Positions 8,956 to 18,727 of a stretch of 64,000 bases of DNA are shown piece by piece. The position numbers and the translations under genes were made by a program. Source of the DNA: Pseudomonas brassicacearum (lineage in GTDB: Bacteria > Pseudomonadota > Gammaproteobacteria > Pseudomonadales > Pseudomonadaceae); NCBI RefSeq assembly GCF_009601685.2, contig NZ_CP045701.2:6200001-6264000 (forward strand), read 5' to 3'. The stretch's first letter is position 1. The number at the start of each line of letters is the position of its first letter. Under the pieces are notes generated by a model. It did no database searches. It worked only from the letters and a program-made list of their open reading frames with translations, and was not told where the DNA came from.

Positions 8956-10438
8956 GCGCAAATCGCGGCGCCCGGTACTGATCGGCCTGGCGCTCATCGT
9001 CCTGGCCGGCTCCCTGGCGTTCTATCTGTCGCCGACCACCGACGTCACCGCCAGCCAGGCGTTGGATAACGCCAAGTCCGGCAACAAGCTGCAATCGTTG
9101 GCGGAACTGGACGGTAAAGCCCCCAGCCACCGCCAGCTCGACGTGCAGACCTGGAAAACCGCCGACGGCGCCAAGGTGCTGTTCGTCGAAGCCCGGGAAT
9201 TGCCCATGTTCGACCTGCGCCTGACCTTCGCCGCCGGCAGCAGCCAGGACGGCGACGCTCCCGGTCTCGCGCTGCTGACCAACGCCATGCTCAACGAAGG
9301 CGTGGCCGGCAAGGATGTCAGCGCCATTGCCCAAGGCTTCGAAAGCCTTGGTGCCGTCTTCGGCAACGGCGCCTACCGGGACATGGCCGTGGCGTCCCTG
9401 CGCAGCCTCAGCGCAGCCGACAAGCGTGAGCCGGCATTGAAGCTGTTCGCCGAAGTTGTCGGCAAACCGACCTTCCCTGCCGACTCCTTCGCCCGCATCA
9501 AGAACCAGATGCTCGCCGGTTTCGAGTACCAGAAGCAGAACCCCGGCAAACTGGCCGGCCTGGAACTGATGAAGCGCCTGTACGGCGATCATCCTTATGC
9601 CCACTCCAGCGACGGCAGCGCCGAGAGCATTCCACCGATCACCCTGGCCCAGGCCCGGGCTTTCCACGCCAAGGCCTACGCCGCCGGCAATGCAGTGATC
9701 GCGCTGGTGGGGGATTTGTCCCGTGCCGAAGCCGAAGCGGTTGCCAACCAGGTATCCGCCGCGCTGCCCAAAGGCCCGGCCCTGGCGAAAACCCCGCCGC
9801 CGGTGGAGCCCAAAGCGAGTATTGGCCACATCGAATTTCCGTCCAAGCAGACCAACCTGATGCTCGCGCAACTGGGCATCGACCGAGACGATCCGGACTA
9901 TGCCGCCGTATCCCTGGGCAACCAGATCCTCGGCGGTGGCGGCTTCGGCACACGACTGATGACCGAGGTGCGGGAAAAGCGCGGCCTGACCTACGGCGTA
10001 TATTCCGGCTTCACGGCGATGCAAGCCCGCGGCCCGTTCATGATCAACCTGCAGACCCGTGCGCAGATGAGCGAAGGCACCTTGAAACTGGTGCAGGACG
10101 TGTTCGCCGACTACCTCAAGAACGGTCCCACCCAGAAAGAACTCGATGACGCCAAGCGTGAGTTGGCCGGCAGTTTCCCGCTGTCCACCGCCAGCAATGC
10201 CGACATCGTCGGCCAGCTCGGCGCCATGGGTTTCTATGACTTGCCGCTGAGCTACCTGGAGGACTTCATGCGTCAGTCCCAGGAATTGACAGTCGAGCAG
10301 GTCAAGGCCGCGCTGAACAGACACTTGAGCACCGATAAAATGATCATCGTCACCGCTGGCCCGAGCGTGCCGCAAGAGCCGCTGCCGCCCCCCACTGACA
10401 AACCTGCCGAGCAGCCGCTCGGGGTTCCGGAGCACTAA
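8948..10438 (+). CDS. M16 family peptidase-like protein, non-catalytic partner
   Basis: The protein has 496 residues with an uncleaved-looking N-terminal membrane segment (residues 9-27, PVLIGLALIVLAGSLAFYL), so it is probably anchored in the inner membrane facing the periplasm. The M16 fold is clear, but the zinc motif is absent: the equivalent position reads LLTNAMLNEG. The substrate-binding REKRGLTYGVYS motif is retained near residue 350. This is the regulatory-subunit pattern. The ATG at 8948 lies in the overlap ATGAGTGA with the upstream M16 gene. rsmD follows, overlapping by 1 bp. Confidence 0.88.
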   Translation: MSERKSRRPVLIGLALIVLAGSLAFYLSPTTDVTASQALDNAKSGNKLQSLAELDGKAPSHRQLDVQTWKTADGAKVLFVEARELPMFDLRLTFAAGSSQDGDAPGLALLTNAMLNEGVAGKDVSAIAQGFESLGAVFGNGAYRDMAVASLRSLSAADKREPALKLFAEVVGKPTFPADSFARIKNQMLAGFEYQKQNPGKLAGLELMKRLYGDHPYAHSSDGSAESIPPITLAQARAFHAKAYAAGNAVIALVGDLSRAEAEAVANQVSAALPKGPALAKTPPPVEPKASIGHIEFPSKQTNLMLAQLGIDRDDPDYAAVSLGNQILGGGGFGTRLMTEVREKRGLTYGVYSGFTAMQARGPFMINLQTRAQMSEGTLKLVQDVFADYLKNGPTQKELDDAKRELAGSFPLSTASNADIVGQLGAMGFYDLPLSYLEDFMRQSQELTVEQVKAALNRHLSTDKMIIVTAGPSVPQEPLPPPTDKPAEQPLGVPEH

Positions 10439-11049
10439 TGGCCCGCCCATCGAATTCCAGCAAGAAACCCGTGCACAACGGTGTGAACCAGTTGCGCATC
10501 ATCGGCGGCGAATGGCGCAGCCGGCGCCTGAGCTTCCCGGATGCCCCGGGGCTGCGTCCCACTCCCGACCGCGTGCGCGAAACCTTGTTCAACTGGCTCG
10601 CACCCTACGTGGCGGGTGCCCGGGTGCTCGACCCGTTCGCCGGCAGCGGCGCGCTGTTTCTCGAGGCCCTGTCCCGTGGCGCCGCCATGGGCCAGGCGCT
10701 GGACGCCAGCAACCTGGCGGTCTCCAGCCTGAAAGAACATTTGGGCACCCTGCGCTGCACCGTCGGCCAAGTGCAGACCGCCGACGCACTGCGCTACCTG
10801 GACAGCCAACCGGCAACGCCTTTCGACCTGGTTTTCCTCGACCCGCCTTTCAATCAGAACCTGCTGCCGACGGTTTGCGCCTTGCTCGAGGAACGTCAGT
10901 GGCTGGCCGAGGATGCCTGGGTCTACACTGAAAGCGAGACAGCCCCGTCCACCCTGGGCTTGCCGGGCAATTGGCGCTTGCATCGCGAGCAGAAATCCGG
11001 ACGGGTGTATTACGCGTTGTGGCAGCGTTTGACAAAGGACATGGACTGA
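10438..11049 (+). CDS. rsmD: 16S rRNA (guanine966-N2)-methyltransferase RsmD
   Basis: Methylates G966 of 16S rRNA in the assembling 30S subunit. The protein has 203 residues. The N-terminal RIIGGEWRSRRLSFPD, RPTPDRVRETLFNWL, the SAM-binding VLDPFAGSGALFLEALSRGA and the catalytic LVFLDPPFNQ are hallmark motifs. The start ATG overlaps the stop of the M16 partner gene (CTAATGG), so it is translationally coupled to the peptidase pair, an order conserved in Pseudomonas. Confidence 0.95.
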   Translation: MARPSNSSKKPVHNGVNQLRIIGGEWRSRRLSFPDAPGLRPTPDRVRETLFNWLAPYVAGARVLDPFAGSGALFLEALSRGAAMGQALDASNLAVSSLKEHLGTLRCTVGQVQTADALRYLDSQPATPFDLVFLDPPFNQNLLPTVCALLEERQWLAEDAWVYTESETAPSTLGLPGNWRLHREQKSGRVYYALWQRLTKDMD

Positions 11050-11077
11050 ACGGCTGGCCAGTGCATCGAGAATAATA

Positions 11078-12070
11078 ATGATGTCCGCCGCATTTGAACG
11101 TTTCGTCCCCGCCCCGGGCCTTGGCAACCCGCATTTGCAAACCTTATGGGGCCCATTGTGGCGCCAGACCACTCACCTCGATCGCCAACGCGAACGCCTG
11201 TGGCTGGACGACGGTGATTTCCTCGATCTTGACTGGCATGGCCCCCACAGCGCCGAGGCGCCATTGGTGCTGGTGCTACACGGGCTGACCGGTTCTTCCA
11301 ACTCGCCTTACGTGGCCGGGCTGCAACACGCCCTTGCTCGCCAGGGTTGGGCCAGTGCGGCCTTGAACTGGCGTGGCTGCTCGGGTGAGCCGAACCTGCT
11401 GCCGCGCAGCTACCACTCGGGCGTCAGCGAAGACCTGGCCGCCGCCATCACCCACTTGCGCGCCCGACGGCCCTTGGCACCGCTGTTTGCGGTGGGTTAT
11501 TCACTGGGCGGCAATGTGCTGCTCAAGCACCTGGGGGAAACCGGCCGCGACAGCCAGTTGCAAGGGGCCGTGGCGGTCTCGGTGCCGTTTCGCCTCGACC
11601 AGTGCGCCGATCGCATCGGCCAGGGCTTTTCCAGGTTCTACCAGGCGCATTTCATGCGCCAGCTCGTGGCCTATGTGCGCAACAAGCAACGCCAGTTCCA
11701 GCACGACGGACGCCACGAAGGCCTCGCGACCCTCGCGGCGCTTGGCCCGTTGGAAAACATGCGCACCTTCTGGGACTTTGACGGCCGGGTGACGGCGCCG
11801 CTGCATGGGTTCTCCGATGCGGCGGATTACTACCGCCGTGCCTCCAGCCGTTATTTCATGGCAGGCATCAGCACGCCGACCCTGGTCATCCAGGCCGCCG
11901 ACGATCCTTTTGTGTTTCCCCACAGCGTGCCAGAACCGGGCGAATTATCCGCCTCGACCCGAATTGAACTGCACGCCCAGGGCGGGCATGTGGGATTTGT
12001 CGACGGAACGCTGCGGTGTCCGGGGTATTACCTGGAGCGACGGATTCCCGATTGGCTGGCCAGCCTGTAA
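11078..12070 (+). CDS. YheT-like alpha/beta hydrolase
   Basis: Cytoplasmic hydrolase of the YheT/EMB8 family (COG0429), with a presumed ester substrate. The protein has 330 residues. FVPAPGLGNPHLQTLWGPL at the N-terminus is the family hallmark. The oxyanion/HG motif VLHGLTGSSNSPY, nucleophile elbow VGYSLGGNVLLKHL and catalytic His near QGGHVGFVDG are all visible. Two adjacent ATGs (11078, 11081) are possible starts. It lies 28 bp after rsmD, so it may be co-transcribed. The physiological substrate is unknown. Confidence 0.85.
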   Translation: MMSAAFERFVPAPGLGNPHLQTLWGPLWRQTTHLDRQRERLWLDDGDFLDLDWHGPHSAEAPLVLVLHGLTGSSNSPYVAGLQHALARQGWASAALNWRGCSGEPNLLPRSYHSGVSEDLAAAITHLRARRPLAPLFAVGYSLGGNVLLKHLGETGRDSQLQGAVAVSVPFRLDQCADRIGQGFSRFYQAHFMRQLVAYVRNKQRQFQHDGRHEGLATLAALGPLENMRTFWDFDGRVTAPLHGFSDAADYYRRASSRYFMAGISTPTLVIQAADDPFVFPHSVPEPGELSASTRIELHAQGGHVGFVDGTLRCPGYYLERRIPDWLASL

Positions 12071-12076
12071 CAGGCC

Positions 12077-12181
12077 TGTAGGAGCTGACGAGTGCAACGA
12101 GGCTGCGATCTTTCCACAATCACTTGAGTCCAAGAGCGAAAGATCAAAATCAAAAGATCGCAGGCTTCGCCAGCTCCTACG
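12077..12181. repeat. GTAGGAGCTG-type imperfect palindromic repeat
   Basis: Outer arms TGTAGGAGCTG / CAGCTCCTAC, inner arms GGCTGCGATCTTT / AAAGATCGCAGGCTTCG, and a central CTTGAGTCCAAGAGCG region. The same family occurs at 21706-21853 and 31547-31715. It lies between convergent genes and may act as a transcriptional boundary. This copy lacks the 3' tandem array seen in the other two. Confidence 0.85.
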
Positions 12182-12191
12182 GGGATTGCAT

Positions 12192-13046
12192 TCAGTCCCC
12201 GACGGCCAATGGCCTTTGGGGATCATTGATCCACTCACTCCACGAGCCGGCGTACAGCCTCCCCAGCGGATACCCTGCCAGGCACAAGGCAAACAGGTTA
12301 TGACACGCCGTCACGCCGGAGCCGCAATAGGCCACCAGGTCGGTGGGCGAGCGCTCGCCCAGTTTTTCGGCGAAGCGCTGCTTGAGCTGGTCGGCCGGCA
12401 AGAAACGGCCATCGGCGCCCAGGTTGTCTGTGAACGCCGCACACCGGGCGCCCGGGATATGCCCGGCCACTGGGTCGATCGGCTCGACTTCACCCTTGAA
12501 TCGCGGCAACGCCCGGGCATCGAGCAGGGTCATGTCCGATTGGCCGAGGCGCTGTTGCAGCGCTTGGGCACTGACCATCAAGCTCGCATCCGGCGCCCCA
12601 CTGAAAGTCCCGCGACTGTTCTGCGGCGGATCCAGGCTCAAAGGCAAGCCGGCGGCGTGCCAGGCCTTGAGCCCACCGTCGAGGATGTACACGCCATCGC
12701 GCTTGCCCAGCCAGGCCAGCAACCACCAGGCCCGCGCGGCATAGGCGCCGGGACCGTCGTCGTACAGCACGACATCGCTATCGTTATCGATCCCCCAGGC
12801 CTTGAAGCGCTCGATCAACGCCTCGGGCTCGGGCAGCGGATGACGCCCGGTCACGCCTTTGATCACCGCCCCGCTCAGGTCGCGCTCAAGGTCCGCGAAC
12901 GACGCATCGGCGATGTGACCCTCGGCATAACTGCGCTGACCGTAATCGGGGTCTTCCAAGGCAAAACGGCAATCGAGGATGACCAGCCCGGGCTGTGATC
13001 GCCGCTCTTCGAGGGCTTGAGGGCTGATGAGTTGCGCAATGGGCAT
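12192..13046 (-). CDS. sseA: 3-mercaptopyruvate/thiosulfate sulfurtransferase (SseA-like)
   Basis: Transfers sulfane sulfur from 3-mercaptopyruvate or thiosulfate to thiophilic acceptors. The protein has 284 residues: two rhodanese domains with only the C-terminal one active. Active-site loop YCGSGVTACH has the CGSGVT signature of mercaptopyruvate sulfurtransferases. The inter-domain WWLLAWLGKRDGVYILDGG and the C-terminal GSWSEWINDP are also typical. It lies 34 bp from the laoR-like regulator, which is transcribed towards it. The rhodanese family is certain; MST rather than thiosulfate preference is inferred. Confidence 0.9.
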   Translation of the reverse strand: MPIAQLISPQALEERRSQPGLVILDCRFALEDPDYGQRSYAEGHIADASFADLERDLSGAVIKGVTGRHPLPEPEALIERFKAWGIDNDSDVVLYDDGPGAYAARAWWLLAWLGKRDGVYILDGGLKAWHAAGLPLSLDPPQNSRGTFSGAPDASLMVSAQALQQRLGQSDMTLLDARALPRFKGEVEPIDPVAGHIPGARCAAFTDNLGADGRFLPADQLKQRFAEKLGERSPTDLVAYCGSGVTACHNLFALCLAGYPLGRLYAGSWSEWINDPQRPLAVGD

Positions 13047-13080
13047 GGTGAGCTCCTGTGGCTAAGTCGGGGGGTCGATC

Positions 13081-13752
13081 CTACTGCCCTTCCTCCAGGG
13101 TCTGGGCCAGGGGGACGTAATACTCTTTGAACAATGCATCCACCTCTTCGCGGGCCTGATCGGTCACAAAACCGGCCTCCAACACCAGCACCTGATACAC
13201 GCCACGCTTGATGGCCTGCTCGCTCAGGTGGCTGAAGTTTTCCCGCGTGGTGCACAGGAACCGCACCCAGGACGTGAGGATGATCCAGGCATTGAGGGTC
13301 AGGGACTCGATCTGCACCCGGTCCATCTTCAGGATGCCGGCGGCAACGAAGCCTTCATAAATAGCGGTGCCATGGATCAGGCTGCGCTGGGAAAACCGTC
13401 GATAGCGCGCCGCAAGGTCCGGATCGCTGTCGAGCAGATGTTCCAGGTCCCTGTGCAGAAAACGGTAGCGCCACATGGCCGCCAGCAGCTCCTGCAAATA
13501 GAAGCGCTTGTCCTCCACCGTGGCCGCACGGCCCTGGGGCGGGCGCAAGAAGCTGTCCACCAGGTTCTCATATTCACTGAACAACACGGCGATGATCGCC
13601 TGCTTGTTGGGGAAGTGGTAATAGAGGTTGCCTGGGGACATGTCCATGTGGGCGGCAATGTGGTTGGTGCTGACGCTGCGCTCGCCTTGCTGGTTGAACA
13701 GCTCGAGGCTGTTCTGCACGATGCGCTCGCTGGTTTTCATTCGTGGGGCCAT
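13081..13752 (-). CDS. laoR: TetR/AcrR repressor, LaoR-type
   Basis: The protein has 223 residues with an N-terminal helix-turn-helix (ERIVQNSLELFNQQGERSVS, then NHIAAHMDMSPGNLYYHFPN) and an all-alpha ligand domain. It is divergent from laoC across 148 bp containing an operator-like palindrome. In P. aeruginosa the TetR gene at this position controls the laoABC long-chain alcohol oxidation genes. Identification rests on gene order and domain match, not on an alignment. ligand likely a long-chain acyl or alcohol derivative (inference). Confidence 0.8.
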   Translation of the reverse strand: MAPRMKTSERIVQNSLELFNQQGERSVSTNHIAAHMDMSPGNLYYHFPNKQAIIAVLFSEYENLVDSFLRPPQGRAATVEDKRFYLQELLAAMWRYRFLHRDLEHLLDSDPDLAARYRRFSQRSLIHGTAIYEGFVAAGILKMDRVQIESLTLNAWIILTSWVRFLCTTRENFSHLSEQAIKRGVYQVLVLEAGFVTDQAREEVDALFKEYYVPLAQTLEEGQ

Positions 13753-13844
13753 GGTTTGGGCTTTAATTCGACGAAGGCATTGATCGGCATCTTACGACCT
13801 ATCGGTCACAGGAAAAACCCATCGCCGTTACGGATGCCATTGAC

Positions 13845-13868
13845 TTTCTAGAGTATAAGCTCTAGAAA
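13845..13868. promoter_or_regulatory. Operator-like palindrome in the laoR-laoC promoter region
   Basis: TTTCTAGAG-tataag-CTCTAGAAA: perfect 9-bp arms with a 6-bp spacer, 33 bp upstream of laoC. A TTGACT box overlaps its left edge (13840-13845). A second, weaker inverted repeat GACC-tatc-GGTC lies near 13796-13807, closer to laoR. Position and symmetry fit a TetR dimer-of-dimers site controlling both directions. Confidence 0.6.
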
Positions 13869-13900
13869 ACATCCACTCTAATAATATCCGGTGCCCGACG

Positions 13901-15331
13901 ATGCCTGCCGACGTTGCCTACCTGCACGAGTCTCAACAACAACTGGACGAGCTGCGGTCGCTCTTCGATGCCCAGCGCCAGGCCTACGCCGTCCAGCCGA
14001 TGCCACCGGCCGAACAACGCCGACAATGGCTCAAGGCACTGCGTGAGGTATTGAGTGACGAACGCCAAGCCTTGATCGAAGCCATCAGCCAGGATTTCAG
14101 CCACCGCAGCGCCGACGAAACACTACTGGCCGAGCTGATGCCGAGCCTGCACGGCATCCATTACGCCAGCCGACACCTACGCGGCTGGATGAAACCTTCC
14201 CGGCGCAAGGTGGGCATGGCCTTCCAGCCAGCGTCGGCCAAAGTCGTGTACCAGCCGTTGGGCGTGGTCGGGGTCATCGTGCCGTGGAACTACCCGCTGT
14301 TCCTGGCCATCGGGCCGCTGACGGGAGCGCTGGCGGCGGGCAACCGGGTGATGCTCAAGCTCAGCGAATCGACACCGGCGACCGGCTTGCTGCTCAAGCG
14401 ACTGTTGGCCCGGGTCTTTCCCCAGGACCTGGTGTGCGTGGTGCTTGGCGAAGCGGAGGTCGGCATGGCGTTTTCCAAGCTGCCCTTCGATCACCTGTTG
14501 TTCACCGGCGCCACCAGCATTGGCAAGCATGTCATGCGCGCCGCTGCCGAAAACCTGACCCCGGTCACCCTCGAGCTGGGTGGAAAGTCGCCGGCCATCG
14601 TGTCGACCGATGTGCCGCTCAAGGACGCCGCCGAACGCATCGCTTTCGGCAAGACCCTGAATGCCGGGCAAACCTGCGTCGCCCCGGACTACGTACTGGT
14701 ACCGCAGAACCGCGTTGGCGAGTTCGTCGAGGCGTATCGCGAGGCGGTTCGCGGGTTTTATCCGACCCTGGCGGACAACCCGGACTACACCGCAATCATC
14801 AACGAACGACAGCTGGCGCGGCTCAACGGCTACATCAGCGACGCCACCAGCAAGGGCGCGCTGCTGATCGAACTGTTCGCCCAGGGCCAGGATCGCCGCA
14901 TGGCCCACAGCCTGCTGCTCAACGTCAGCGATGAAATGACCGTCATGCAGGACGAAATTTTCGGCCCGCTGCTGCCTATCGTGCCCTATGAGCACTTGGA
15001 CCAGGCGTTTGCCTACATCAATCAGCGACCTCGCCCGCTGGCGCTCTACTACTTCGGCTACAACAAGGCCGAGCAGAATCGCGTGCTCCACGAAACCCAT
15101 TCCGGCGGCGTCTGCTTGAACGACACGCTGCTGCATGTCGCCCAGGACGACTTGCCATTCGGCGGCATCGGCCCCTCGGGAATGGGGCATTACCACGGGC
15201 ATGAGGGTTTCCTGACCTTCAGCAAGGCCAAGGGCGTGCTGACCAAACAACGATTCAACGCCGCGAAGCTGATTTATCCCCCGTATGGCAAGCCTTTGCA
15301 GAAATTGATCCAGAAGCTGTTTGTCCGCTGA
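13901..15331 (+). CDS. laoC: Coniferyl-aldehyde-type aldehyde dehydrogenase, LaoC
   Basis: NAD(P)-dependent oxidation of aldehydes to acids. The protein has 476 residues. Catalytic residues of the ALDH superfamily are in place: Asn130 (VPWNYP), Lys153, Glu225 (LELGGKSP) and Cys259 (NAGQTCVAPDY). The C-terminal membrane-proximal region (KLIYPPYGKPLQKLIQKLF) resembles class 3 ALDHs acting on long-chain aldehydes. By sequence it would be annotated coniferyl aldehyde dehydrogenase. The flanking TetR, Tat protein and GMC oxidoreductase place it in the lao locus, where it would remove the aldehyde made by LaoA. Confidence 0.88.
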   Translation: MPADVAYLHESQQQLDELRSLFDAQRQAYAVQPMPPAEQRRQWLKALREVLSDERQALIEAISQDFSHRSADETLLAELMPSLHGIHYASRHLRGWMKPSRRKVGMAFQPASAKVVYQPLGVVGVIVPWNYPLFLAIGPLTGALAAGNRVMLKLSESTPATGLLLKRLLARVFPQDLVCVVLGEAEVGMAFSKLPFDHLLFTGATSIGKHVMRAAAENLTPVTLELGGKSPAIVSTDVPLKDAAERIAFGKTLNAGQTCVAPDYVLVPQNRVGEFVEAYREAVRGFYPTLADNPDYTAIINERQLARLNGYISDATSKGALLIELFAQGQDRRMAHSLLLNVSDEMTVMQDEIFGPLLPIVPYEHLDQAFAYINQRPRPLALYYFGYNKAEQNRVLHETHSGGVCLNDTLLHVAQDDLPFGGIGPSGMGHYHGHEGFLTFSKAKGVLTKQRFNAAKLIYPPYGKPLQKLIQKLFVR

Positions 15332-15358
15332 CGCGTCTCTTGCCGGGTGATCACAATA

Positions 15359-15904
15359 ATGAACCCAAGCCTCACCGATTCACCCGTGCTGTCACGGCGC
15401 GGCCTGCTGAAGTTCAGCCTCGGCGCCAGCGCCTTCCTGGCCACCGTCGGTGTGGGTGCCAGCCTGAGCGGTTGCTCGCCAAGCCAACCGGCCAACGGCC
15501 TGGCGGCCCTGCGCGACAGCGACCTGCCATTTTTACGCAGCGTCATCCCGGTGATGCTGGACGGTGCAGTGGCCGTCGGGCAGGTCCCCGCCGCCATTGA
15601 CGCGACCCTGCTAAGCCTGGACAGCAGCCTGGCCCACCTGTCCCCCGCCATGCTCAAGCTCACGCGCCAACTGTTCGACGTGCTCACGCTGGGTATTACC
15701 CGCGGGCCACTGACCGGCGTCTGGGGCTCGTGGGAAAACGCCAGCGTCGATGACATCCGCCAGTTCCTCGGGCGGTGGGAAAACAGCTCGCTGGACCTGC
15801 TACAACAAGGCCACAACTCGTTGCTGCAACTGGTGATGATGGCCTGGTACGTCCGGCCCGAGGCCTGGGCGCATTGCGGGTATCCGGGGCCGCCCAAGAT
15901 TTGA
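15359..15904 (+). CDS. laoB: Tat-signal small protein, LaoB
   Basis: The protein has 181 residues with a twin-arginine leader (SRRGLLKF, then a hydrophobic core AFLATVGVGASL and a lipobox-like SGCS), so it is exported folded and possibly lipidated. The remainder resembles the small gamma-type subunit paired with GMC flavoproteins (gluconate 2-dehydrogenase subunit 3-like). A GTG at 15347 could add four residues; I preferred the ATG at 15359. It lies 28 bp after laoC. It probably pairs with LaoA and may carry it to the membrane; this role is inferred from gene order. Confidence 0.8.
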   Translation: MNPSLTDSPVLSRRGLLKFSLGASAFLATVGVGASLSGCSPSQPANGLAALRDSDLPFLRSVIPVMLDGAVAVGQVPAAIDATLLSLDSSLAHLSPAMLKLTRQLFDVLTLGITRGPLTGVWGSWENASVDDIRQFLGRWENSSLDLLQQGHNSLLQLVMMAWYVRPEAWAHCGYPGPPKI

Positions 15905-15917
15905 AAGCCATTGAGAT

Positions 15918-15945
15918 CCTGTGGGAGCTTGCTCGCTCCCACAGG
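15918..15945. repeat. Single REP hairpin between laoB and laoA
   Basis: CCTGTGGGAGC-ttgctc-GCTCCCACAGG: perfect 11-bp arms with a 6-nt loop, the core of a REP element. Located within the operon, it could stabilise the upstream mRNA or attenuate laoA expression. Confidence 0.85.
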
Positions 15946-15986
15946 GTTCTTCATCGCCCGTTCATAACAATAAGAGAGCCCTGAAC

Positions 15987-17582
15987 ATGCCCGTACCCGA
16001 TCTCTTCCGCGAAGGCCTGGCCCGTGGCTGGACCACCTACAACGGCGCGCAGTTGTCCCAGGACCTGATCCTGGAGGCCGACGTGGCCATCGTCGGCAGC
16101 GGTGCCGGTGGCGGTACCACGGCGGAAATACTCAGTGCTGCCGGCTACAAGGTGTTGCTGATCGAGGAGGGGCCGCTCAAGACCAGTCATGATTTCACGC
16201 TGCTCGAAGACCAGGCCTACAGCAGCCTGTATCAGGAAGGCCTCGGGCGCATGAGCAAGGACGGCGCCATCACCATTCTCCAGGGCCGGGCCGTCGGTGG
16301 CACGACGCTGATCAATTGGACCTCCAGCTTCCGCACGCCCGACCAGACCCTCGACCACTGGGCCGCCGAGCACAACGTCAAGGGCCACGGCCGCGCTGAA
16401 ATGGCGCCCTGGTTTGCGCAGATGGAACAACGCCTGGGCGTGGCGCCGTGGCTGGTTCCGCCCAATGCCAACAACGACGTGATCCGCAAGGGTTGTGAAC
16501 AATTGGGCTACGCCTGGCACGTCATCCCGCGCAACGTACGCGGCTGCTGGAACCTGGGCTATTGCGGCATGGGCTGCCCGACCAACGCCAAGCAGTCGAT
16601 GCTGGTCACCACCATCCCGGCCACGCTGGACAAGGGCGGCGCGCTGCTTTACCTGGCGCGGGCCGAGCGTCTGACGATCAAAAATGATGCCGTCATCGGC
16701 CTCGAGTGCCAAGCCATGGACGAACGTTGCGTGGCGCCGACCGGACGGCGCATCACCGTCAAGGCGCGGCACTACGTGCTGGCGGGCGGCGGAATCAATA
16801 GCCCCGGATTGCTGCTGCGCTCCGATGCGCCAGACCCGCATCAACGCCTGGGCAAGCGCACCTTCCTGCACTTGGTGAACATGTCCGCCGGGCAATTCGA
16901 CGAGGTCATCAACCCGTTCTACGGTGCGCCGCAATCGATTTATTCGGATCATTTCCAATGGCAGGACGGAACCACCGGCAAAATGTCCTACAAGCTTGAA
17001 GTCCCGCCCCTGCACCCGGCGCTGGCCGCCACGCTATTGGGCGGCTTCGGCCCCGAGAACGCCTTGCACATGTCCCGGCTGCCCCATACCCACGCCATGC
17101 TGGCGCTGTTGCGCGACGGCTTTCATCCAGACAGCCCCGGCGGCAGCGTCGAATTGCGCAGCGACGGCACGCCGGTGCTCGATTATCCCGTGACTCCGTA
17201 TGCCTGGGATGGCCTGCGCCGGGCCTTCCACAGCATGGCCGAGATCCAGTTTGCCGGCGGCGCCAAGGCGGTCATGCCCTTGCACAACGATGCCCGCTAC
17301 GTAAAGACCCTGGCCGAAGCCCGCACGCTGATCGACGGGCTCGACCTGGTGTTGTACCGCACACGCCTGGGCAGCGCCCACGTGATGGGCGGTTGCGCCA
17401 TGGGTGAAGACCCGAAAACCGCCGTCACCGACAGCCTTGGCCGCCATCACCAACTGGGCAACCTGTCGATCCATGACGGCTCGCTGTTCCCCACCAGCAT
17501 CGGTGCCAACCCGCAATTATCGGTGTACGGGCTGACCGCGCAATTGGCGACGGCCCTGGCCGAGCGCCTGAAAAATCCATGA
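15987..17582 (+). CDS. laoA: GMC-family FAD-dependent alcohol oxidoreductase, LaoA
   Basis: Oxidises long-chain primary alcohols to aldehydes, passing electrons through FAD. The protein has 531 residues. The Rossmann FAD motif VAIVGSGAGGGTTAEIL is at residues 34-50; a cysteine-rich segment RGCWNLGYCGMGCPTNAKQS is near residue 185; the GMC C-terminal HVMGGCAMG and NPQLSVYGLTAQLA are conserved. The cysteine cluster is typical of this bacterial GMC subgroup. No signal peptide is visible, suggesting piggy-back export with Tat-borne LaoB or a cytoplasmic location. The ATG at 15987 follows AGAGAG. It is syntenic with P. aeruginosa laoA, next to coaD. Confidence 0.87.
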   Translation: MPVPDLFREGLARGWTTYNGAQLSQDLILEADVAIVGSGAGGGTTAEILSAAGYKVLLIEEGPLKTSHDFTLLEDQAYSSLYQEGLGRMSKDGAITILQGRAVGGTTLINWTSSFRTPDQTLDHWAAEHNVKGHGRAEMAPWFAQMEQRLGVAPWLVPPNANNDVIRKGCEQLGYAWHVIPRNVRGCWNLGYCGMGCPTNAKQSMLVTTIPATLDKGGALLYLARAERLTIKNDAVIGLECQAMDERCVAPTGRRITVKARHYVLAGGGINSPGLLLRSDAPDPHQRLGKRTFLHLVNMSAGQFDEVINPFYGAPQSIYSDHFQWQDGTTGKMSYKLEVPPLHPALAATLLGGFGPENALHMSRLPHTHAMLALLRDGFHPDSPGGSVELRSDGTPVLDYPVTPYAWDGLRRAFHSMAEIQFAGGAKAVMPLHNDARYVKTLAEARTLIDGLDLVLYRTRLGSAHVMGGCAMGEDPKTAVTDSLGRHHQLGNLSIHDGSLFPTSIGANPQLSVYGLTAQLATALAERLKNP

Positions 17583-17610
17583 ATTTGCGGATTATTCGCA
17601 GCGTCTATAG

Positions 17611-18565
<955 letters not shown>

Positions 18566-18594
18566 GCCGGGTGGTCTTGTAGCGTCTTTGCCGA

Positions 18595-18693
18595 CCTCTT
18601 CGCGAGCAAGCCCGCTCCCACAGGAATCGACTGTGCTCAGATAATTTGTGCCTAAGTACATCCCTTGTGGGAGCGGGCTTGCTCGCGAAGAGG
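18595..18693. repeat. REPIN
   Basis: Two REP units in opposite orientation: CCTCTTCGCGAGCAAGCCCG...CTCCCACAG, and TGTGGGAGCGGGCTTGCTCG...CGAAGAGG, with ~45 bp between. They lie between convergent fdx and the small exported-protein gene. Confidence 0.9.
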
Positions 18694-18727
18694 CCCTCAG
18701 CCACCACCCATATGTAACTGTTGACCT

